NCBI GenBank assembly: GCA_028284445.1
Contig: JANQRS010000070.1
Span: 1-64,000 of the forward strand
Source: Calditrichia bacterium
GTDB taxonomy: Bacteria > Calditrichota > Calditrichia > RBG-13-44-9 > J075
Direction of reading: 5' to 3'
DNA: 64,000 nt
Numbering within the stretch: position 1 is the first letter of the stretch; each line of letters begins with the position of its first letter. Shown one piece after another: positions 23,856 through 33,259 of the stretch. A program made the position numbers and the translations under genes. The notes below the pieces were generated by a model, which was given only the letters and a program-made list of their open reading frames with translations, made no database searches and was not told the DNA's origin.

Positions 23856-24711
23856 ATTCCTGCATCTTTCGTTTCAAGACAATATTAATGATTGTCAACA
23901 TCCAGGTTGGTAATTTACTGCGCCACTGATCCAAAAGTGAAGCATCGGTTCGATCCTTCTTCCGACCGTAGCTGGAATCCATAAACGGCGGATTTAACAT
24001 ATCCCCATGAAAGTCAACCTGTAAGAAGTCACAGAGTTGATCGATCGTTGCCTGGCGCTTGAGCAAAAGATCTTCATAGGTGATTGAATAGTAGCGGTTC
24101 GGATAGCGGTTTTGATAGGCACGATCTTTACGCACAGCCAAATACCAGCCAAGCGACGTCGTCACAAGTAAGCCGGCGTTGTAAAGGAAATTCCCTTTGG
24201 CGATGGGATAATCCGGTTTGGCATCCTTGTGAATTTCAGATGACAGTACCGCGCGCGGATCACGAATAATCTGAATAATGCGGGCATCCGGGAACCATTC
24301 AAGCAGGGTATCAACATGGAAGACATGGCCCGGAGTTTTCTCGCCGGCAACCACTTTCCCGGCCAATGTGCGATCTTCATCCAGCAGTATTTCGAAGAGC
24401 GAGCGAAAAGAACGATCGCTTTTGAGAAATCGCTGCTGAAGTCTCTCACGATCCAGCTGTTGCTCTTTCCAGAAAGTGCCAAATATTTTCTTATCAAACA
24501 TGCTATCAACGAGCAGTTTCAGGCACTGATCATCCTGGAGATCACCAATTTTTTCGGCGACTTTAATAAAGCCGTTGTGAATCAATTTGCTAAAATAGTG
24601 GGTTTCCGATGTGATGTGAATTTGCGGATGCCCGCTGAGGGTATACTGCAAAAACTTGGTGCCTGAACGAGAGGCGCCCACAACAAAGATATGACTTGGT
24701 AACGCGCCCAT
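23839..24711 (-). CDS. PAPS-dependent sulfotransferase
   Basis: Protein of 290 residues. The 5'-phosphosulfate loop is VGASRSGTKFLQ (residues 11-22), and the 3'-phosphate-binding element is QIIRDPRAVLSSE (147-159). These are the two defining motifs of the sulfotransferase family that uses 3'-phosphoadenylyl sulfate. A conserved early acceptor-side region (SGHPQIHITSETHYF) and a C-terminal basic tail follow. It sits 1 base after the bi-domain oxidoreductase stop and overlaps the next gene by 17 bases. The cluster also carries ATP sulfurylase and APS kinase (53074, 55328), which would supply its donor. It most likely sulfates a sugar of the exported polysaccharide. Confidence 0.88.
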   Translation of the reverse strand: MGALPSHIFVVGASRSGTKFLQYTLSGHPQIHITSETHYFSKLIHNGFIKVAEKIGDLQDDQCLKLLVDSMFDKKIFGTFWKEQQLDRERLQQRFLKSDRSFRSLFEILLDEDRTLAGKVVAGEKTPGHVFHVDTLLEWFPDARIIQIIRDPRAVLSSEIHKDAKPDYPIAKGNFLYNAGLLVTTSLGWYLAVRKDRAYQNRYPNRYYSITYEDLLLKRQATIDQLCDFLQVDFHGDMLNPPFMDSSYGRKKDRTDASLLDQWRSKLPTWMLTIINIVLKRKMQEFGYNA

Positions 24712-24712
24712 A

Positions 24713-26875
24713 TTAATGCAAATCGTTTAATCCAAATTCGATGCTGGCGTTGGTACGCAAGCTCTCTTCGATCATAAAGGTCGTCAGTGATGTGTAAACC
24801 AGCGATTCTAAATCGATGGGAAATTCCCCTTGCCGGCAGCCATTGATGAAAGCATCTATCACCTGGCTGCGGCCGATATCGCGCCCGCCGCTGGCATTGA
24901 TCTTTCCGGGCTTATTGCCTGCAAATATCTTTGCCTGCGTAAAATCGCTGATAATGGCAGTGATACCTTCCCCAAAAATCTCAATATATTCCTTTTCCAC
25001 GCGCTCATTGCCATTGGCTAAATACTGAATGTTGGCAATCGATCCGTCGTCATAGGTGATGGTCGCCACCAGGGTGTCGGGATCAATCGATTGCGCAAAA
25101 ACGCGCTGTGGGTGACGATCGATCAGGAAGCTGGCTAAATCCACAAAGTGACATACTTCGCCGAGAATGCGGCCACCGCCAATTTGGCGGTCACGTGTCC
25201 AGTGATCTTCCGGTAGCTTCCCGGCGTTGATCCGATAGCTGATCGAAAGTGGCGCCTGACGATTGACAAATTGCTGGTGGACTTCGCGTATCAGATCCGA
25301 AAAGCGGCGGTTGTAGCCAACCAACAGCACCGGCAGTTCCTCTTGTCCGGCGGCATATTGATAAAATGTCTTTAGATCTTCGAAACGAATAGCAAGCGGC
25401 TTTTCCAGGTAAACATTCTTGCCGCTTTGCAAGGCTGCCATCATTTGTTCATAATGAAGATGGTGACGCGTGGCGATAAATACCGTGTTGATACCAGGGC
25501 TTTGAAAGATATCATTCGCGTCCGTCGTCACGTGCTCAATCTGATACTTCTCAGCGACCTTGGTGCCGGAATAACTTCTGGCATTGGCGAGCCCGGTGAG
25601 CTTAACACCACTTCTCTTCGCTAACTCCGGGAGCAGATATGTTTGGGCGAAATTGCCGGCGCCGACAAATCCCACATTGAATTCCTTTCCGTTCGCCTTT
25701 GCCGGTTTGATCCCGGCGATGCCATTGGTGGAAATCGGCACTTTCAGATCCTGATCATACTCAATCACCAGACCGAGATATTCTTCTTCCGTTTTGCCGG
25801 TGATTAAATCATAGGCATCATGGGCTTCATCGATGGGAATCTGATGGGTGATCAAACTCCCAACGTCCACTTTACCGTCAGCAAGCAGTTGCAGGAAAGC
25901 CTGCATATTGCGATTCTCTGTCCAGCGTACGTAGTCGTAGGGATAGTCGATGCCCTTTTCCTCGTAGTCGCTATCGTAGCGGCCGGGTCCATACGAACGG
26001 CTCAGACGAATATCTATTTCTTTCTCATAATACACCTGACGGGGAATATCCATATTCACCGCCCCAACAATAATGACACGCCCCTTCTTGCGGGCGATGT
26101 CCCCGGCCAGCTCTACCGGTTGACTGCTTCGAGTGCTGGCGGTTATCACGACAGCATCAAAGCCCTTGCCATGGGTAAAGCTGTCGCAAAGCGTCTCTAT
26201 GTTGGGTGAATTGATATTGACGGCGGCATCACAACCCAGGGCTTTTGCCCGGCCAACAGCGGTCTCGTCGATATCCATACCAAATACGCGGGCGCCTGCC
26301 GCACGCAAAAGCTGAATTTCGATCAAACCAAGGAGTCCTAAACCGATCACAGCAATGCTATCACCGAGATTGACATTGGTTTGACGAAGCCCCTGGAGGG
26401 CGATAGATCCGATGGTTGTAAAAGCGGCATGACGAACGTCAACGCCATCAGGAATGCGGGCAACCAGGTTCCTCGGCACAGATACAACATCCGCATGTGA
26501 GGCAAAACCAGCGCCGGCGCAGGCCACTAAATCCCCGGCCTTGATGCCTTCAATATCGTCCGCAACGTCAATGACCCGTCCGGCAGAGCTATAGCCGAGG
26601 GCCTTTAGGCTATCGAGCTTGGATTTCACTTTATCAACTGTGCTCTTGACCCCTTTCTTTCGCGCCATTGTAATGACCTGGCGGACAAGATCAGGACGTG
26701 CCAATGCCTTACCAATCAGGTTCTTCTTGGCCGTCGAGACAGTACCGCGCTCTGTACCGGCGCTGACGACAGAGTACCAGTTCTTAACGAGAATGCGACC
26801 TTTCTCGAGGCGCGCAACCGGCAAATCGAGCACCATAATCTCGCCGGTTTTAAAGTCTTGAATAATCTGTTTCAT
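24713..26875 (-). CDS. Bi-domain oxidoreductase (zinc alcohol dehydrogenase-like + Gfo/Idh/MocA)
   Basis: Fusion of 720 residues. Residues 1-370 resemble a medium-chain zinc-type alcohol dehydrogenase (GYSSAGRVIDV, FTTIGSIALQGLR, AVIGLGLLGLIEIQLLRA). Residues ~395-720 are a Gfo/Idh/MocA domain with NAD-binding VGFVGAGNFAQTYLLP, EKPLAI and a C-terminal substrate domain. This two-domain architecture is well known in polysaccharide clusters, often beside heparinase-like or sulfotransferase genes, and is thought to oxidise and re-reduce a sugar. The exact reaction is not established. The start at 26875 has a GTAGGATGCTTCCCG region upstream and no strong Shine-Dalgarno beyond AGGA. Confidence 0.88.
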   Translation of the reverse strand: MKQIIQDFKTGEIMVLDLPVARLEKGRILVKNWYSVVSAGTERGTVSTAKKNLIGKALARPDLVRQVITMARKKGVKSTVDKVKSKLDSLKALGYSSAGRVIDVADDIEGIKAGDLVACAGAGFASHADVVSVPRNLVARIPDGVDVRHAAFTTIGSIALQGLRQTNVNLGDSIAVIGLGLLGLIEIQLLRAAGARVFGMDIDETAVGRAKALGCDAAVNINSPNIETLCDSFTHGKGFDAVVITASTRSSQPVELAGDIARKKGRVIIVGAVNMDIPRQVYYEKEIDIRLSRSYGPGRYDSDYEEKGIDYPYDYVRWTENRNMQAFLQLLADGKVDVGSLITHQIPIDEAHDAYDLITGKTEEEYLGLVIEYDQDLKVPISTNGIAGIKPAKANGKEFNVGFVGAGNFAQTYLLPELAKRSGVKLTGLANARSYSGTKVAEKYQIEHVTTDANDIFQSPGINTVFIATRHHLHYEQMMAALQSGKNVYLEKPLAIRFEDLKTFYQYAAGQEELPVLLVGYNRRFSDLIREVHQQFVNRQAPLSISYRINAGKLPEDHWTRDRQIGGGRILGEVCHFVDLASFLIDRHPQRVFAQSIDPDTLVATITYDDGSIANIQYLANGNERVEKEYIEIFGEGITAIISDFTQAKIFAGNKPGKINASGGRDIGRSQVIDAFINGCRQGEFPIDLESLVYTSLTTFMIEESLRTNASIEFGLNDLH

Positions 26876-26895
26876 TTGTAGGATGCTTCCCGTTT

Positions 26896-26937
26896 TTAGA
26901 CAGGATTAACAAGATAAATTCTGTTAATCCTGTCTAA
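26896..26937. repeat. Perfect 16-bp inverted repeat (GGATTAACA type)
   Basis: Arms TTAGACAGGATTAACA and TGTTAATCCTGTCTAA around a 10-base loop, between the bi-domain oxidoreductase and the upstream glycosyltransferase. The T tract lies only on the plus strand, opposite to transcription here, so a dispersed palindromic element is more likely than a terminator. It could still slow polymerase between two cluster genes. Confidence 0.75.
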
Positions 26938-26950
26938 TTTTTCAAGTCCG

Positions 26951-28171
26951 TCATTGAATGACCGGTTCTTTTTCATCCGCCGGCTCTTGCTGGCTATTGC
27001 CGCTGATATCCTGATAGAAGCGCACCAGCTTTTCTGTATGCATCTGCCAGGAAATAGCCGTTTCCGATAAATTGCGAGCATTCTCGCCCATTTCGGCAAT
27101 GCGCTCCGGCTCTGTTAGGCAACGAGCGATGGTTGCGCTAAGCGCCTCCGGCGTCCCGTCAATCATATAGCCGATATCATTGTTCTCAAAATAGGGCACC
27201 ACGTCGCCAACCGGGTTCGTAATGACGGCCCGGCCGCCGGCCAGGAAATCGCCAAGGCGGTTTGGCCACTTATTGCGATTCCGCTCATTGTCATGCATCG
27301 GCATCAAGTGAACATCGCAGGCACAGAGAAAAGCGTTATAGTCATCAATCCAACCAAGATATTGCCATTTATTCGCCTGACCGCGCTTTTCGACAATCTC
27401 ATTGAAGCTGTCCAAATTCCCGGTGCCGCTGCAAAGAATGCGACTTCGGATCTTGGGATCAAGCTTCTCGATCGCCTGGAAGAGAATCTCCAGGTCCGGC
27501 AAGTCGTCTTTATTAATGCCGACCAGGCCCATGATGAAGCGATCCTGGGGCAGATCAAGCCGTTTGCGGGCTTCGGCCTTGCTGATCACACGGATATCAT
27601 CAACATCTGCCCCACCGTGCAGCAGCAGAATACGATGATCCGGTACGCCAAGTTGCCGCACGCGCTCGTAGAGACTCATGCTTAGCACAATCGAACCATC
27701 TGCCCATTGTCTGGTCTTTGATTCAAAATATTTGTCGTATGGTCCAATGAGCCACCGCTCCAGGGTATTGCGCTTGTCCACGATGCCCCCTTTTCCGAAA
27801 ATATCCATCCACTCGGACAGGTAGGGTTTTTTGAACAATTTTCGCGCAAGTAACAGCGGCCAAAGTATAGCCGGGCGATGTCCGTCGCCGTGATAAATAT
27901 CAAAACGGTGGGTCAAAACGTAGATAAATCGAAAGAGAATATTGATTGGCCCCAGACCACCACGACGCAAGCGCCAGTTTACGATGTCCGGAATAACAAT
28001 GATCTTGGCATTCCCGGTCCGATATATAGCAAATTTATACCATTTGTTGCGCGGTGCAGCGGTAAGCACCGTTACCTCATGTCCTTTGTCAGCCAGATAC
28101 CTGGCAAAAAATTCAGAGCGAATAAAGTTTTGGAAATTCTGAATACTCATCGATGAAATCAAAATACGCAT
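26951..28171 (-). CDS. Family-4-like (GT-B) glycosyltransferase
   Basis: Protein of 406 residues. The N-terminal Rossmann half starts MRILISSMSIQNFQNF and has the open acceptor loop (HEVTVLTAAP). The C-terminal half carries the nucleotide-sugar site: GLVGINKDDLPDLEIL, LGWIDDYNAFLCACDVHLMP and a late glycine-rich region (GDFLAGGRAVITNPVGD). It lacks membrane segments, so it is a peripheral cytoplasmic enzyme adding one sugar to the lipid-linked repeat. The acceptor and donor cannot be assigned. It lies 8 bases after the FkbM methyltransferase stop. Confidence 0.88.
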   Translation of the reverse strand: MRILISSMSIQNFQNFIRSEFFARYLADKGHEVTVLTAAPRNKWYKFAIYRTGNAKIIVIPDIVNWRLRRGGLGPINILFRFIYVLTHRFDIYHGDGHRPAILWPLLLARKLFKKPYLSEWMDIFGKGGIVDKRNTLERWLIGPYDKYFESKTRQWADGSIVLSMSLYERVRQLGVPDHRILLLHGGADVDDIRVISKAEARKRLDLPQDRFIMGLVGINKDDLPDLEILFQAIEKLDPKIRSRILCSGTGNLDSFNEIVEKRGQANKWQYLGWIDDYNAFLCACDVHLMPMHDNERNRNKWPNRLGDFLAGGRAVITNPVGDVVPYFENNDIGYMIDGTPEALSATIARCLTEPERIAEMGENARNLSETAISWQMHTEKLVRFYQDISGNSQQEPADEKEPVIQ

Positions 28172-28179
28172 AAGTCCAT

Positions 28180-28902
28180 TTATCCATGTTTTTTCTGATT
28201 GATAAAAATACCGTTCCCCTGTAATACTTCCCCGTTCAGCGGATTCTTGATCGACTCAAGGTCGCCCATGTAGCGAAATCCCAATTCCTGCATTCTCGCA
28301 TAAAGTTCATCGAACAGCACTTGCCCGTCATAAAGCGGGATGAAGGTCGTTTCCAGAATGAGCGCACTGGCGCGCTGTATTAGGTCAATGCCGCCTTCAA
28401 TCACAAACAACTCATATCCCTGGACGTCAATTTTGATAAAAATATTATTTCGGATCTCCAGGCCAGCCGCAACCTCATCCAATCGCTTGACAGCAACATC
28501 AACCTCTGTGTGCTCGCCCCCCTTCGCCAATACCGGATGCCGTTCACGCATTTTCAGCAAAGAGGAGCTGGATCGACTCGAACAGCGGTTCATTTTCAGC
28601 ATGGCATTTTCCTGACCAAGGGCCATGTTAAATGCGGTAATATTGGGATTTTTATCTGCGACCTTCTTCAGCTCTTCATAGCAATCCGGAAGCGGTTCAA
28701 AAGAATAGATCGGAGCATTAGGGAAATACTCAGACATTTCACTTGCCCAGCCACCGGTATTGGCGCCAATATCAAACACCGTTTGAATATTCATTTCCTG
28801 CAGCCAACCATAGCGACGTGGTGGGCGAACCTGGCATTGCTTGACCTGGTAGCCAAAATTGCTCAAGGCGCCATTGACAATTTTTTTGATCGTTGCCTTC
28901 AT
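28180..28902 (-). CDS. FkbM-family methyltransferase
   Basis: Protein of 240 residues. The SAM-binding motif VFDIGANTGGWASEM is at about residue 40, then YSFEPLPDCYEEL, the acidic IDVQGYELFVIEGG and the C-terminal LILETTFIPLYDG. These are the FkbM fold hallmarks: O-methylation of a sugar or small molecule. In polysaccharide clusters such enzymes methylate sugar hydroxyls or terminate the chain. The start at 28902 follows directly on a short coding-like stretch (see 28903-29287). Confidence 0.9.
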   Translation of the reverse strand: MKATIKKIVNGALSNFGYQVKQCQVRPPRRYGWLQEMNIQTVFDIGANTGGWASEMSEYFPNAPIYSFEPLPDCYEELKKVADKNPNITAFNMALGQENAMLKMNRCSSRSSSSLLKMRERHPVLAKGGEHTEVDVAVKRLDEVAAGLEIRNNIFIKIDVQGYELFVIEGGIDLIQRASALILETTFIPLYDGQVLFDELYARMQELGFRYMGDLESIKNPLNGEVLQGNGIFINQKKHG

Positions 28903-29287
28903 AGCTTACCGTATCTCAAATAAGTATCGAAGCGGCTTGGGAAGAGCCGCCATTATTGCTTGTTCATACTCTGTGCCAGAGACTTTCTTCATGATTGCGA
29001 GAATTTCCATTTTGTCAGGCCCGAATGCAGTTATCGGGCATCCGCTCGCTAGCATCAATTCGGATGGATTCCCGCTAAAGCTGGTCCCCGAACGTTGCCA
29101 TCGGGAAACATGCGGGAATGACAAGGCAAAATCCATACTAAAGTTGGGAGTATCTCGCGGCACAAGCGCTAATCAATATGATAGATTGTCTGATAAAATG
29201 AGGTCAATTTGTATTGACGGTGGAAACACGCTCAAGCGAAAGCAGCATTTACCTTCATGACCATTCCATCAACAGCAGAAAAAATTC
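28903..29287. other. 385-bp gap with a palindromic repeat and possible gene remnant
   Basis: Contains GGATTCCCGC near 29063 and GCGGGAATGAC near 29112, a dispersed-repeat type seen in many bacterial intergenes. On the minus strand the last ~38 codons before 28906 read like protein (EILAIMKKVSGTEYEQAI, then PLRYLFEIR) and stop 3 bases before the next start. This may be the 3' end of a lost gene interrupted by the repeat. No full gene is visible. Confidence 0.4.
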
Positions 29288-30748
29288 CTATGCAGGCTCC
29301 GGTATCTTTTCTTTCCGTCTTGCCTGCATTTGGCGATTGACAGTTTTGTTGACATAGCTCAGACAAAGGCCAAGGAAGAGCATATGAAAATAGACTTGAA
29401 AAACATCGGTATAAAAGATGCTCACGAAATAAATGAAAAGGAGAATTGGCATGTTGTCTACATATGCGCGCTCAAGGGCGGTAGGCACCCGACCAATCAA
29501 TTTCACTTTTCGCGACATTCGATAAACAAAATAAAGAATGATACCAAAGCCCAGCATGCCAAATTCATAGATGAAACCCAATGCCGGAACGATTGAGTGG
29601 ATCCGGCTCTTTTCCAGAAAGGTGTTTCGTATGGCTGTCGTCCGGCCGCGATAGGTTATCACGCCAGGACCATAGCCAAAAATCAATTTCGTGGGTGAGG
29701 CCTGTATCGAATTTACCGCAAAAATCACCGAACCAATTCTTCCAAAACCGGTTTTTCCGGAAGCATCATACTTTATGATTTCTTCACTGCTGGTCAATCT
29801 GTTGTAGACCTTATCTACCTCATCTTCCGGAAGCACATAGATTGCAAACACCAGGAGCGCCGCAAACAGGCCGCTCATTGCGATGGCATTCGTTAGCCCA
29901 ACCCTGAAATCAAAGCGCTGGATAAAAAAGATGCCAAGACAGGCTGGTAATAGTAGAAAGCCAAAGTACGCCTTGGCCGTTACGGTAAAAAAGATGCAAA
30001 TGGCAGAATACAGCAAATACTTGCGGTCACGGGTAATATAGTAGTAATGAAGGAAGAGCATTGCCATCGAAATGGCAAAGATGATACCGATGCCAGTCCC
30101 CTTCAAACCGAATATGCCGCCGTTCGGGTCACCGGAAACACCAACCCCCATCCATAGCATAGACAAAAAAGAAAAGCCGGTACTTATCAAAGCGAGTTGC
30201 CAAAATCGCTTAAAAAACAACCTGTAAAACGAATCTGAAAACTCGTAGACATACACAACAAAGAGAAGAATAATGAAGATATAATTACTACGAATGGCCA
30301 AAATTGTTCGCACAGGGGAAAGCGAGTTCGCTACGATAGAAATGCCAATTATGCCAACGAAGACCAGAATGAACTTTGTCATCTTCTGTGAATACTTCGG
30401 CATGAGCAGTAACTTCAGGCAGACAATGAGGATCAGGTAGTCGACAAACCACAGTGAGTAAATGCTTACCCCATATTTGTCGAGGCTGAACACTTGCTCC
30501 TGAAAAACCTTATGCGAAATAAGGCGCGGAATAAAATCAAGCCAGAATATCGTAACAAAAAGCTGCGGAATGGTTAAACGCAAACCGAGGAATGTACAAA
30601 GCGCAAAGGGCAAGGCTGCCGCCAGGTAATTGCCCTGGAAACCCCAACCGACATTCACCCAAACGAAGCCGGTAAATAGCAGCAGCAGACCGATATTGAG
30701 AAGGGCCGAGGTCTGGCCGGAATTAAATCTGGTTACTAAATTTGACAT
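29288..30748 (-). CDS. O-antigen/EPS polymerase (Wzy-like)
   Basis: Protein of 486 residues with about 11-12 membrane helices. A large periplasmic loop around residues 310-380 contains GKTGFGRIGSVIFAV, LIFGYGPGVITYRGR and SRIHSIVPALGFIYEFGMLG. The GYGPG and H-x-(I/T)...G-x-(I/L)GF arrangement is typical of Wzy and O-antigen ligase-like proteins. It should polymerise repeats on undecaprenyl diphosphate in the periplasm. The family is very diverse in sequence, so the assignment rests on topology and cluster context. It is the only candidate polymerase or ligase seen here. Confidence 0.82.
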   Translation of the reverse strand: MSNLVTRFNSGQTSALLNIGLLLLFTGFVWVNVGWGFQGNYLAAALPFALCTFLGLRLTIPQLFVTIFWLDFIPRLISHKVFQEQVFSLDKYGVSIYSLWFVDYLILIVCLKLLLMPKYSQKMTKFILVFVGIIGISIVANSLSPVRTILAIRSNYIFIILLFVVYVYEFSDSFYRLFFKRFWQLALISTGFSFLSMLWMGVGVSGDPNGGIFGLKGTGIGIIFAISMAMLFLHYYYITRDRKYLLYSAICIFFTVTAKAYFGFLLLPACLGIFFIQRFDFRVGLTNAIAMSGLFAALLVFAIYVLPEDEVDKVYNRLTSSEEIIKYDASGKTGFGRIGSVIFAVNSIQASPTKLIFGYGPGVITYRGRTTAIRNTFLEKSRIHSIVPALGFIYEFGMLGFGIILYFVYRMSRKVKLIGRVPTALERAYVDNMPILLFIYFVSIFYTDVFQVYFHMLFLGLCLSYVNKTVNRQMQARRKEKIPEPA

Positions 30749-30786
30749 TCATTCTCCAGTAGTGGGACGATGTTTTAAGCGCCGCC

Positions 30787-31884
30787 TCACGCTTCATCCA
30801 GCAGAGCAACAAATTCGTTTGCTTTCTCTACTATATCAAAATTTTCCCGGCAAAGTTCCAAGGCCCGATTCCCCAGTGCTTCCTCACGTTGCGGATTGCT
30901 GAGGATATCAATGACGTGCCTGCTCATTGCGTCCACATCATTTAATTCAACCGTGTAGCCATTTTCACCTTGCCATATCAACTCCGGCACGCCCCCGGCC
31001 TTCGTAGCGACAATCGGCTTGCCCTGGCTCATAGCCTCAAGCAAACTGACCGGTAACGCTTCCATTCTTGATGTCAGTGTTATGATATTGGATGCGGCGA
31101 TATAGTCCATTACGTTCGACTTGTGTCCAAGGAAGAGCACCGTATTTTCCAGTTCCAGTTGCCTGCTATAGTCTTCCATTTCCTGGCGGGTATCGCCATC
31201 TCCCAGCACCAGGAATTTCACATCCTCGACCTGCTTCGAAACCGCATTGGCAACGTCGATGAACATGCGATGGTTCTTTATCGGGTGTAAGCGGGCTATA
31301 ATACTGACTAACCTGGTATTCGCAGGCAAATTCAGCTCAGATCGAATATCAATCTTGCTATCGGCAGCTGGTGCTTCAATCTCCACGCCATTATAGATAA
31401 CGATGGTTTTCTCGGTCGGAATCCTGAACTGTTTGCGCCAGAGTTCTTTCTGAATATCACAAACAAAAATATAGTAGCGCGTAATGCGATTCAGCAAGCA
31501 ATTAAGTTGATTAAAGGCGTCACGCCCCTCGGTTTCCAGAGAGTGAATTGTCGAATAAAAATGGCGAACGCCGGCCATATAGCCGATGGACCTTCCCCAA
31601 AACAGTGAATCGCCCAATCCCTGGGTATTGATAATGTCGATCTTTTCCTGCTTAATCACCCGGTAGAGCTCCCGCAGGCTTGACAGATCAAACTTATGAC
31701 GCATCCTGGCTGCGAACACCTTGACACCTACTTCCTCGAATGAAGCTGCCAATGGTCCCGGCTCCTTGATGCAGAAGATCGAAAATTCGTAGCCGGAGTT
31801 CTTCATGATTTGCACCAGGTCCAACACCTGGAATTGCGCGCCGCCGCGCATCAGGGTTGTAAATATGATCAAGACTCGTTTCAT
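30787..31884 (-). CDS. Family-4 (GT-B) glycosyltransferase
   Basis: Protein of 365 residues. The N-terminus MKRVLIIFTTLMRGGAQFQ is the typical glycine-rich acceptor loop. The C-terminal half has VSIIARLHPIKNHRMFIDVAN, VLGDGDTRQEME, FLGHKSNVMDYIAAS and LEAMSQGKPIVATKAGGVPE. The E(x7)E retaining motif region follows (SLLEAMSQGKPIVATKAGG). It belongs to the cytoplasmic glycosyltransferase set that builds the repeat. Its ATG overlaps the stop of the next upstream gene by one base. Confidence 0.92.
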   Translation of the reverse strand: MKRVLIIFTTLMRGGAQFQVLDLVQIMKNSGYEFSIFCIKEPGPLAASFEEVGVKVFAARMRHKFDLSSLRELYRVIKQEKIDIINTQGLGDSLFWGRSIGYMAGVRHFYSTIHSLETEGRDAFNQLNCLLNRITRYYIFVCDIQKELWRKQFRIPTEKTIVIYNGVEIEAPAADSKIDIRSELNLPANTRLVSIIARLHPIKNHRMFIDVANAVSKQVEDVKFLVLGDGDTRQEMEDYSRQLELENTVLFLGHKSNVMDYIAASNIITLTSRMEALPVSLLEAMSQGKPIVATKAGGVPELIWQGENGYTVELNDVDAMSRHVIDILSNPQREEALGNRALELCRENFDIVEKANEFVALLDEA

Positions 31885-33074
31885 TAATTGCCCACCGGCG
31901 CAGGTTCTGTTTCAACTATTTGTGCTAAAATGGTTTCGGCTCGCTTCTTCCAGGTATAATTATCCAGCGCCAGTTGACGGGCCCGTACTGCAATGTCTCT
32001 TGCGTCTGGCGCCGAGAGCGCTCGACGCACGCATTTTTCCAGTTCTTCATAATCATCCGGTTCCGCGAGAAAAGCGGTAACACCATCTTCCAGAACTTCC
32101 TTAATCGTTGGAAATGCGGTACCGGCAATCACCCGGCCAGTTGCCATATATTCAAACATCTTCAAGGGTGAGCAGCCGGCAATGGAAGGCACCCGGCTGG
32201 TCCAGATCATCAGCAAGACGTCTGAAGCGTAGAGGTAGTTTTTGACCTCATGATGTGGTACAAAGCCGGTGAAACGGATGTTCTGCACGCCTTTGCCCTC
32301 GGCCATCTGCCGATAGAATGCCGCCTGCTCATCAGTCCCGCCCAGAGCAAGGAACCAGGTTTCCGGAAAATCTTCAGCAAGCCTGACAATATTATCAATG
32401 CCGCGATCCTCAGTCATGCTGCCGGCATAGGTAACAATTTGCCGGTCCTGCGGGAGTTCAAGTTCCTCGCGCAATTCACCCTGCTCATTTTCCATATGAA
32501 AATTGGACATGTCGACGCAGTCCGGCAACACCATCATTTTTTCTCGCGGTATGCCCAGATTGGCCCAATGATTATCCAGGTAATTGGTAATCGACACAAA
32601 GCGAAGCATCAGTGGATTTCGCGCATCTTTCAGCAAGGTCCGCAGCATCAGGGAGTTGATGATCTTCGAGCTATTGTTGAGATTGCGTTCATGCGCCTCG
32701 TAGACGGTTTTCAAATTATACCTGATGGCAGCGTTCGAAAAATTCGGATTGCGTGCATAACAATGCGTAAAGCGATGGGCATTCTTGCGCATATATTCCA
32801 GGACGCCAACAAACGCCCCATAAGTCCTCAAACGACCGGCGAGACTGTAGCGCCGATAGGTTTCAATTTTGAAATTGGGCATCTCACCGAGGATTTCAAA
32901 AGCAGCCTGCCGAAGCGCATCCTGCGTGGCATTATAATCACAAACCGCCAGGGTAACGTCAAGGCCGCATTCTGAGAAAACGCGGCACATTTTCATTACC
33001 TGGATTGAGTCAGCCCGACTGCCAATGAGGTAGCCGTTGTGCATATAGAGCAGTTTTATGGTTGATGCAGACAT
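31884..33074 (-). CDS. Family-4-like glycosyltransferase
   Basis: Protein of 396 residues from ATG 33074. The longer frame begins with a TTG at 33101; the ATG has GGGAA 5 bases upstream and a better N-terminus (MSASTIKLLYMHNGYLIGSRA). It has GT-B features: AVCDYN acceptor half, VTYAGSMTEDRGIDNIVRLAED, WFLALGGTDEQAAF, RFTGFVPHHEVKNYLYASDVLLM and PLKMFEYMATGRVIAG. Its 3' end overlaps the next gene by one base, so the two are translationally coupled. Donor and acceptor unknown. Confidence 0.88.
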   Translation of the reverse strand: MSASTIKLLYMHNGYLIGSRADSIQVMKMCRVFSECGLDVTLAVCDYNATQDALRQAAFEILGEMPNFKIETYRRYSLAGRLRTYGAFVGVLEYMRKNAHRFTHCYARNPNFSNAAIRYNLKTVYEAHERNLNNSSKIINSLMLRTLLKDARNPLMLRFVSITNYLDNHWANLGIPREKMMVLPDCVDMSNFHMENEQGELREELELPQDRQIVTYAGSMTEDRGIDNIVRLAEDFPETWFLALGGTDEQAAFYRQMAEGKGVQNIRFTGFVPHHEVKNYLYASDVLLMIWTSRVPSIAGCSPLKMFEYMATGRVIAGTAFPTIKEVLEDGVTAFLAEPDDYEELEKCVRRALSAPDARDIAVRARQLALDNYTWKKRAETILAQIVETEPAPVGN

Positions 33075-33259
33075 ATTTCCCAGTTGTTTAACCTTTTGCA
33101 AAAAGGAGTTCGGATTTACCAGCGGGACAATATCTTTGCCGGCTGGTAGTTAAGAATGGCGATGCCCCCATCGCGTGAGTTACGCCACACCTTGACAATG
33201 ATTTTCTTTCTTAACATTGGGTTGGATGGCCTTATTTGGCAAAACACCCTGCCGACGAC

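Noticed and set aside
28906..29163. 85-codon minus-strand frame before FkbM as a full gene
   Set aside because: The first half is dispersed-repeat text with no motif; only the last ~38 codons look coding, so it is reported as a possible remnant.
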